64,000 nucleotides of DNA from Sipunculus nudus (taxonomy: Eukaryota > Annelida > Sipuncula > Golfingiida > Sipunculidae): positions 39,689,473-39,753,472 of the forward strand of contig CM049319.1 in the NCBI GenBank assembly GCA_026874595.1, given 5' to 3'. The notes below the pieces were generated by a model. It was not told where the DNA came from, made no database searches, and saw only the letters and a program-made list of their open reading frames with translations. Of this stretch, positions 57,001 through 64,000 are shown one piece after another (within the stretch, counting starts at the first letter, position 1; each line of letters starts with the position of its first letter). A program made the position numbers and the translations under genes.

Positions 57001-57944
57001 CAACATTTTGTCACTTTATGGTGCTTTTCATTCATTTTTATCACTATTCTTGCCATTTTCATTTATTTAAAAATTATAAATGTATCCATACTTTTAAGAA
57101 AGGTAACTTTTCAAAAAAAAATTTGTGTATTTTAGAACTTATTTAATATTGTCACTTTATGGTGCTCTTCAGTCAATTTTCATCATCCTTTATAAAGGGT
57201 AAAAACACAATTTGCTAACTTTAAAGACAAGTGACAGTCTTAAACAACTTTTCAGTAATTTTTGTGTTTAAATAAGTATATATAAAAATTGCAAAGGCAA
57301 GATAGTCTTTCAGTAATTTTTTGGTATTTCGGTACATTGTAGTACCTTTTCAGGAACTTTTTGGTTACTTTTCAATACTTTTTGGTGACTTTTCGGTAAT
57401 TTTCAGTAACCCTATAAAAGGGTAAAAAAAAGGACAATTTGCTAACTTTATTGACAGTCTGAAATAACTTTTTGGTAATTTTTAGTGTTAATATTAATTG
57501 AAAGACGCTTTTAAAGTCTTTTCAGTTACTTTTCGGTAATTTTCTATAACTTTTCGGTACTTTTTGGTCCTTTTAGTTAACTTTTCAGTACTTTTCAGTC
57601 ACTTTTTGGTACTATTCAGTAACTTTACAGTATTTTTTGGTAACTTTTGGTATTTTTTAGTACTTATTTGATAACATTTTGTCACTTTATGGTGCTTTTC
57701 AGTCACTTTCCATTATCCTATAAAAAGGTAAAAAAAAGCACAATATGCTATCTTTATTGACAGTCTGAAACAACTTTTTGGTAATTTTTAGTGTTAATAT
57801 TAATTAAAAGATGCTTTTAAAGTCTTTTCAGTTACTTTTCGGTGACTTTTCGGTAACTTTTCGGTACTTTTCGGTAACTTTTCGGTACTTTTCGGTACTT
57901 TTCGGTACCTATCGGTGTTTAGAAAGACCCGGAGGCCCCCGGGG

Positions 57945-58760
57945 ATTTTCACTGGCCTGTTAAGACCGTGGCCAGAGCGCATGTCCTGCCCAAAAGGCAT
58001 TTCCGTGCAATACGCGGTCACGCGGGTCCACTCTAATCCCCATTGATCCACTATATGAATTGTAACACCTCTAAAGGAATTTTTTCTCTCAAAAGGAAGT
58101 AAAGGTTTTTAATGCAAAGACCACATGTCTCTGCTTTCAATGTGAGGGCTCTTCAGTTGGGCAACACTGGGCTTTGAGTCCAGTGATGTGACCACCGTTT
58201 GACAATTTTTTATGGGTTAAAGGTATGTTGATTTTTATACATTCAAAAATATCTTTCCATGATAACCATGGTTTCAAAAGTTTGGCCAAGTAATGTGTTT
58301 TATGAAGTTTATTTTTCAAAAAGAAGCCCCAATACTTAATAATCATTCGGGTTTGGGTGGAGGTTCAAATATATTGGTTAAGATCCGTTGTCTGTGGGGA
58401 CGGTGAAACATGAAAAAACATTACTAGTACATCTTTAAATTGATAACAAACTTGAATCTGTAGTCAGGGCGTACAGAGCCCCATCAGAATCTCCTTTAAT
58501 ATCAGTCATGTGTTCACGTGTATGCGTTTCATGTGGAACACTGTCATGCTTCAGTAACACGAGATCATCTTGTGAGTGGCAGAATAAATAAACACGAATG
58601 GATGGCTTCCACACGGGGACAAGGGGATGGTCCTTTGTCATAATGGTTTATAAGAAAATATATATATCGTGGTGATTCTTATTACCCAAAAATGAAAGGG
58701 ACGTTTGATATGTCTTTACCCTAACCCTCTACAAATGTTCAGCAAAACATTTTACGCCTG
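57945..58760 (+). repeat. Block B, copy 2 (lacks the MITE)
   Basis: Begins 'cggggattttcactggcctg' and follows copy 1 block by block, including 'cacgcgggtccactct', 'gataaccatggtttca', 'aagatccgttgtctgt' and 'ttaccctaaccctctacaaa'. It reads through the MITE site at 58072-58074. It contains the minus-strand open frame 58641-58435. Confidence 0.87.
58435..58641 (-). CDS. Unrecognised open frame in block B
   Basis: 68 codons: WKPSIRVYLFCHSQDDLVLL, HDSVPHETHTREHMTDIKGD, then ALYALTTDSSLLSI. Related readable stretches occur in copy 1 (HETHTREH, LYALTTD; 52850-52740) and in copy 3 (KPPIGMQLFCHSP, LNHDNVLHET; about 59305-59205), but those copies have stops or gaps. This could be a decayed exon of a duplicated gene or transposon. 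No family was recognised. Confidence 0.3.
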   Translation of the reverse strand: MTKDHPLVPVWKPSIRVYLFCHSQDDLVLLKHDSVPHETHTREHMTDIKGDSDGALYALTTDSSLLSI

Positions 58761-58761
58761 T

Positions 58762-59480
58762 CGCGCTTTTTCAGGAGCGGACCTGTAATCCCAACTGAAC
58801 CCTTTTCCAATATATCGCCTGTTAAGGAATTTTACTCTGTTAAAAGGAAGTTAAGATTTTTAGATAAAGAGAAATTCAAGCGCGGAACACATGTCCACAT
58901 GAATCTTTTAAGATGGAAGCATTTTTCCATTGAGTGGACACAAAGAGCTGAGACCCTTTACACGATAACCATTTTCTAGGTTTAAAGGTATGTTGATTTT
59001 TATACATTCAGAAGTACCTTACCATGATAGCCATGGTTTTAATAATTCGGCCGATTTATCGGTTGTTTGAAAAAACTTTTTTTTTTTCAACAGGAAGCCT
59101 GGGGGGAGGGGGGGGGGGGACTGCATACACTTCTAAGGGTCCTCAAACTCTTGGGGACTTTGAAACCCCCGCCATAATCTACTAATTAGTCGTTCGTTCA
59201 TAAGTGCACGTTTCATGTAAAACATTGTCATGGTTCAGAAACATGGGTTCACCAGGCGAGTGGCAGAACAGCTGCATACCAATGGGCGGCTTCTATTCGA
59301 GGACAAAAAAAATCCCCTTATTATTATTCCTTTGTGGAATTGTGATTAAGGCACATAAGAAAAAAATATATTATGGTGATTCCGATTACCTTCAAAAATA
59401 TAATTGATTACGAAGGCAGTTTTAATCTATCCCTCTACAAAATTTTCAGCAAAATCTGTATGTTACATTTTGCGTTAATT
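58762..59480 (+). repeat. Block B, copy 3 (diverged)
   Basis: Follows copy 2 head to tail: 'aaaaggaagttaagattttt', 'aaaggtatgttgatttttat', 'gatagccatggttt', 'cgagtggcagaacagctgca' and 'atccctctacaaaattttca'. More diverged than copies 1 and 2 and lacking some segments. Confidence 0.72.
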
Positions 59481-59940
59481 TGCTGAAAGACAATGCAAAA
59501 AACCAAGGCTAAAGTGGTTTCTTTGCTAAATGAAATTCTTTGCTTCGAAATATATCAACATGCTTTCTTTTTATCTGGGAGAGTTGTCAATTTTGCATCA
59601 GACCTGCTTATTCCATGATAATTTACAGCACTTAAATAAAAAATTTAATACTGTTGGAAAATATTTTTCTGGGTCTTTTTCACATTGACAGCTATACGTT
59701 TCGCGTACAAGAGACTTTAACAACATATGCATGTTTATACAAATGACGCATGTGTCTGTTAACATGCCTTAGACTATACCCTCAACTGACTACACTGAAT
59801 AAACATCGTGTTTTACGATGTCGCTTGAGATTCAACTAAGAATAAGCATCTTTCATATAATTTCACGGTAGAATGCTTCTGTATCCACTCGTTAAATCAA
59901 GGATATTTTCAGAATGCAGTGTTAATGCAGACTGACCAGG
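59481..59940. other. No feature recognised
   Basis: AT-rich spacer before the plus-strand Gypsy element. Confidence 0.45.
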
Positions 59941-59949
59941 CTCTGACAA

Positions 59950-60316
59950 GCTTAAAGATGGTATTCAACCGACTGAGATCAGCAAGTTGAGGCTGAAGAA
60001 ATGTATGTTATTCCAACGGAGTGTAAAGTTCTCGGGGCATGTTGTGTTTTCTTAAGAGGTCAAGTGTGACCCAGACAAGATCCAGTGTGTGCAGGAATGG
60101 AAGACTCCAGAGTGTCTGTCCGAAGTGAGTAGCTTGCTTGGCTTCGTTTCGTATTACCGGAGATTCATACCAGAGTACGCACACATGGCCTCGCCACTAA
60201 CGGCGTTGACAAAGAAAGACACTAAGTTTAAGTGGGATGATAACTGCGAGGAAGCCTTCCAGCAGTTGAAAAAGAAGCTGACTACCACACCTGTGTTGGC
60301 ATACCCTCGCCCTTGA
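59950..60316 (+). pseudogene. Gypsy RT thumb/connection (partial)
   Basis: MLFQRSVKFSGHVVFS (near 60006) and, in frame 60089-60316, QEWKTPECLSEVSSLLGFVS, YYRRFIPEYAHMASPLTALT and KWDDNCEEAFQQLKKKLTTT. This is the typical end of a Gypsy RT leading to RNase H. The catalytic part lies outside the truncated element. Confidence 0.85.
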
Positions 60317-60735
60317 AGTTCTACTGATACTAGGCACTGATGCCAGTGGGGTTAGCACTGGGAGTTGCCTCTTACAGATTCAAGATGGGCAAGAGTGAGT
60401 TTTGGCTTACGCAAGCAAAAGCCTTAGCTCAGCCCAGAGGAAATACTGCAACACAAAATGGGAGTTGCTGGCAGTAGTGACATTTGTCAAGCACTTTCGC
60501 ATGTACTTGTGAGGATGACAATTTCTGACCAGGACTGACCATGCATCTCTACAACGCCTACTGAACTTTAAGGAACAAGAGGTCATGATAGCTAGGTGGA
60601 TTTCCGTGCTAGATAAGTATGACTTTACCATTCGTCACCATCCTGGATCCAAACATGGAAATGCTGATGAACTTACTAGGCATCAGTGCAAACAACATGA
60701 GCAACCACCACTGACTCCAAGAAAACAGAAATGAC
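60317..60735 (+). pseudogene. Gypsy RNase H (broken)
   Basis: LILGTDASGVSTGSCLLQIQ (first catalytic Asp), LAYASKSLSSAQRKY then WELLAVVTFVKHFRMYL, TRTDHASLQRLLNFKEQE, and RHHPGSKHGNADELTRHQC (last Asp). TGA/TAG codons and frame changes interrupt it. Confidence 0.82.
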
Positions 60736-60779
60736 AATAACCAAAACATACACTGAGCAGGCTGATCAATCCAACTGGA

Positions 60780-61950
60780 GTGTTGCAGCTGTGCAAACTC
60801 CATTCCGAAGATCCATGTATCGCTAAGATCAAACGCTTGATAGTGTCTGGGCAAGATCGACCAAAATGGCGCAAAATATCTCATGAAGGGTGGGATCGCA
60901 AGGCCCTTTGGAGCCAATGGAATATCCTGGAGATCCGTATTGGACCTCTCTACCATAAATTTGATCAGGATGCCAAGTCAGATACTATCTATCAGTTGGT
61001 GGCTCCAACTGAGATCCGGAAAGAGATAATGATGCAGCTGCATGACCCAAAGCGGTAGGGCTTCTTGGATTCACCAAGACCCTCCACAACATCAGATAGC
61101 GGTATGGCTGGCTTGGACTACGAGGAGATATAGAACGGTGATGCAAATGGTGCAGATACTGTGGGGCCCGGAAGCCAAGACAAAAGAGCAACAAGGCACC
61201 ACTTAGACAAGAGGTGGCAGGCTTGCCACTAGAAAGAATTGCTTTGGACATCATGGAACCCCCGTCGAAATCCCAGTCTGGTGACTATTTTACCAAGTGG
61301 AAAGAGGGCGGAGGCCTATGCTCTGCCCGTTCATACGGCACAGATGGTAGCCAGGGTAGTCATGGATGAGTGGATCTGTAGGCTAGGAGTGCCTCAGGTC
61401 ATCCATACTGATCAGGGGAAAGACTTCGAGAGCAATCTCTTCAGAGAGATGTGCCGTCTGCTGGATATCAAGAAGACAAAGAAAATGCCCTATCACCTGC
61501 AGTCTGATGAGATGATAGAGAGATTCAACCAAACAGTGGCACAGATGCTTGCAGCCTTCGTGAGAGAGAACAAGCATGAATGGGACGAATATTTCCCATG
61601 CTAGACATAGGCTTACCAGAGTATGATGCATGAGAGCATCGGTGTCACGCCGAACCTGATGTTTTGGAGAGAGGATACCCTCCATATTGACATCATGGCT
61701 GGACACTCCCTCTGTGAAGGAGATGTATCCAAGTGTCCAATAGCATACAACCAGTGGTTACGGGATGCCAAGGCTTCTACCTTTGCTTATGCTAGGAGGT
61801 ACCTAGTACAAGCAGCAACCCGACAAAAACGGTATTACGTTCATCAGGCTGCTGAACGCGGTTTAAGCGAAGGCGACTGGGTCTACTGGTTTTACCTGCC
61901 CGCTGCACATAACAAGTTCAGTTCTCGCTGGGTGGGCCCTACTTGATAGT
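60780..61950 (+). pseudogene. Gypsy integrase (broken)
   Basis: Frame 60780-61058 leads to the zinc finger (LVAPTEIRKEIMMQLHDPKR). The Cys pair CKWCRYC is readable near 61140 in another frame. The core in 61239-61604 has VPQVIHTDQGKDFESNLF (second Asp) and LQSDEMIERFNQTVAQMLAA (Glu). Frame 61623-61946 holds GVTPNLMFWRED and a C-terminal GLSEGDWVYWFY and FSSRWVGP. Three frame breaks; the order is intact. Confidence 0.85.
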
Positions 61951-62355
61951 CTAGCAAGTGACTGATTTGCTGCAAAAGATCCAGTAGTCAGCTCGTTCCA
62001 AGTCGAAAGTGGTCCATGTGGATCAATTGAGATTGTATGTATAGGGGAACGATGGAGACAACCCTGTACTGCAACAAATTAACCTACTACCAAGAGGTAC
62101 TAAAACCAGAGATGAGTTGAGATAAATCTTACCTGAGCTCTGAGTCAGGTGATGTGTTCAGTGATAGGGAGACTCCTATTAGTCCTATAGAGGTTGACAT
62201 TAGAGATGCAGTTAAAGAATAAGGGAGAGGTAAACGTTCTGGGAAGCCTCTGTAACGCATAATTAGTAATGCTTGTTCCCAGGTGGTTTATGTATGCTTG
62301 CAGGGTGGTTTTAATGATTTTCTTCTGAGACAAACGTTTTCATTAGAAGGGGGAG

Positions 62356-63095
62356 TGTAGATGGGCCAGTCGACAGATGGACGGAGGGACGCGGGCTGCC
62401 TTGTGAAGAGAGTTGGGGGGACCAGTCCGCCCCACTAGAGAGAGATGGGCCAGTCGACAGATGGACGGGGGGACGCGGGCTGCCTTGTGAAGAGAGTTGG
62501 GGGGACCAGTCCGCCCCACTAGAGAGAGATGGGCCAGTCGACAGATGGACGGGGGGACGCGGGCTGCCTTGTGAAGAGAGTTGGGGGGACCAGTCCACCC
62601 CACTAGAGAGAGATGGGCCAGTCGACGGAAGGTCTGGGAGGCGTGGCTGCTTTGTGAAGATAGACGGACGGCCCAACCACAACTGGAGAGAATGCAGCAG
62701 ACCGCTGTGAAACAGTTTCATACAAGCCATTAAGCTTGTTATAAAGTGTTGTATTAAATGATTTCTGTTACTATTTATCGGTCTTGGTTATTTCTGCCTT
62801 TCGTCAAAACAAGAACTAGAGAGAGATGGGCCAGTCGACGGAAGGTCTGGGAGGCGCGGCTGCTTTGTGAAGATAGACGGACAGCCCAACCACAACTGGA
62901 GAGAATGCAGCAGACTGCTGTGAAACAGTGTCATACAAGCCATTAAGCTTGTTATAAAGTGTTTTATTAAATGATTTTTGTTATTATTTATCGGTCTTGG
63001 TTATTTCTGCCTTTCGTCAAAGCAAGAATTCCCTCCTGTAATTTTTGATTGCTCATTTTATTGATGAACGAAATGGTTAAATGCCGGCTTATAAT
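62356..63095 (+). repeat. Gypsy 3' LTR with nested tandem duplications
   Basis: The purine-rich tract AGAAGGGGGAG (62345-62355) is followed by TGTAGATGGG, as expected at a 3' LTR start. Inside, an 84-bp unit ('gatgggccagtcgacagatg...') starts at 62360, 62444, 62528 and 62612. A larger unit of about 211 bp ('ctagagagagatgggccagt' to 'cctttcgtcaaaacaagaa') then occurs twice, at about 62605-62815 and 62816-63025. The right edge, after 'taaatgccggctt', is approximate. The minus-strand open frame 62730-62311 is a by-product of the 84-bp period. Confidence 0.8.
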
Positions 63096-64000
63096 CCCAT
63101 GTTAATGATGTAGATTTGAGAAAAGGTTTGTGAATCATTCCAGCTAGGTGTCACTTTGCACAGGCTCTATATTTAAGTCAAGGGCCCCATTGGTCACAGC
63201 ACTTGACTGGGTTTGACGAATTTGTAAAATCTTAGGACTCAATTCTATTATTTTATACCCTTCCTTATAAGAATATGAAAATCATCATAAATTATCATAT
63301 ATTAGCACCAAAAATGAAACAATTTTATAAATGTATAAAGCTACCCAGGTTTAATATGCATAGCAAACTAGACATTTCTTGGCCCACAGACAATTAATCC
63401 CCCCCCCCTTTCAAGAATAAGCCTCCATATTCAGAACCATATACTGACACTTGGCAAGCCACCATGGTTTCTTCAGGTGTGACCTTCAAAACCAGGCACA
63501 AGGTCACTAGTCATGAGAGAAGGCCCCTCCTAATTATGCATGGGCAGGGGTACCAATTCATTCAAAATTAAAATTGCTGAAAAGTTGGAAAGTTTATTAT
63601 GTCTAGCTGCACAATTAACTTGAATGGCAGTGTTAATTTTTAAGTATATATTTAAGTACCATTGTTAATGGAATAAAAAGCAAAGAGCGAAATTATTTAA
63701 GATTATTTTGAATTTTCTGTTGCAGAGGATAAATGGTTGGTTATTTTTTATGCTTTGTCCTTCATAACATATATAACAATTGGCAGATTATTTTAAAAAT
63801 CAATTTAGATTATTTTTATGACTTTTCACAATTAAAATCATGTGATTTAAATCCTTCAAGCTCTGCGCTATGTGCAAGCAGATCTTACTGTATTGCCTTG
63901 TTTATTTCAAGCACACCTCTAATCTGTCATGTGTATAAGATACGAGTTTGTAACCTGATTTTGCACTGGTATTTAAAAAAATAGTGCTTCAAATAGTGAC
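63096..64000. other. No feature recognised
   Basis: AT-rich sequence with a short C run (63399-63408). The open frame 63733-63984 (plus) is unrecognised. No upstream oxidase exon was seen. Confidence 0.4.

Larger units (their letters stand above)
53521..57944. mobile_element. Foldback-like element, 4.4 kb
   Basis: The outer ends are inverted repeats: 'cgggtctttctaaacaccga' (53553) and, on the other strand from 57934, 'cgggtctttctaaacaccga'. Behind each end is a long arm built of 10-11-bp units: 'accgaaaagtt' on the left (53575-54060) and its complement 'aacttttcggt' on the right (57300-57910). Each arm also repeats a longer block ('gactttaaaagcatctttta', 'ttaccaaaaagttgtttcag', 'accataaagtgacaaaatg'). 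The right arm is longer (to about 57000). The middle holds a 180-bp tandem repeat and AT-rich DNA; no transposase was seen. This architecture matches Foldback-type DNA elements. The left edge carries about 25 bp more than the right. Confidence 0.78.
59945..63095 (+). mobile_element. Ty3/Gypsy element, 5'-truncated, with 3' LTR
   Basis: Order on the plus strand: end of RT, RNase H, integrase, purine-rich tract, LTR. No gag, protease or RT palm is present, so the left end is missing. Domains are listed separately. Frameshifts and stops make it inactive. Its LTR shares blocks with the LTR-like sequence at 50.8-51.1 kb, so both belong to one family. This family differs from the minus-strand Gypsy at 6.4-11.3 kb. 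Confidence 0.88.

Noticed and set aside
62311-62730. 139-codon minus-strand frame with a 28-residue repeat
   Set aside because: It is the antisense reading of the 84-bp LTR duplication; the period divisible by three keeps it open.

Overview
This is a window of animal nuclear DNA. It is AT-rich, has spliced genes with long introns, and carries no operons or ribosome-binding sites. The repeat content (CR1/L2-, I- and L1/Tx1-like LINEs, Ty3/Gypsy elements, tandem-core dispersed repeats, long minisatellites, many TA microsatellites and poly-C tracts) suggests a marine lophotrochozoan, most likely a mollusc such as a bivalve. The organism is inferred, not proven.

The only host gene I can support runs on the minus strand from about 50.1 kb down to 21.0 kb. 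It is the C-terminal part (205 codons plus stop, seven exons) of a D-aspartate oxidase / D-amino-acid oxidase. Every junction has GT-AG ends, all exon phases join without a break, and the protein ends in the peroxisomal signal SKL. The N-terminal FAD-binding exons were not found; they are probably upstream of the window. Its six introns (4.9, 2.3, 6.1, 4.8, 0.3 and 10.1 kb) hold most of the repeats described below.

Layout. 1-20.9 kb lies downstream of the gene. It holds a poly-C-bearing dispersed repeat, a decayed minus-strand LINE (2.9-4.5 kb), a LINE scrap (6.0-6.3 kb), a broken minus-strand Ty3/Gypsy element (6.4-11.3 kb), a CR1/L2-type LINE with an ATT tail (11.4-12.7 kb), a cluster of small palindromes (16.0-16.2 kb), a tandem-core GGTGGCGCCACC repeat (16.9-18.1 kb) and a Gypsy RT scrap (18.6 kb). 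21-31 kb is the last intron, with an I-like LINE carrying RNase H, a 45-bp minisatellite, a 22-unit 89-bp satellite, microsatellites and a tRNA-like SINE head. 31.2-50.1 kb holds six exons, an L1/Tx1-like LINE inserted in a GGTGGCGCCACC repeat with a visible target-site duplication, several dispersed repeats, and a 3.7-kb minisatellite that starts about 10 bp from a 5' splice site. 50.8-64 kb lies upstream of the exons seen. It holds an LTR with a primer-binding-site-like motif, a duplicated block whose two copies each carry a different insertion (a Harbinger-type MITE in one, a 4.4-kb foldback-like element in the other), and a 5'-truncated Ty3/Gypsy element with an LTR built of nested tandem duplications.

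No undescribed enzymatic system was found. The most interesting items are structural: the foldback-like element, the reciprocal empty sites, the splice-site-adjacent minisatellite, and the GGTGGCGCCACC family with a terminal hairpin.
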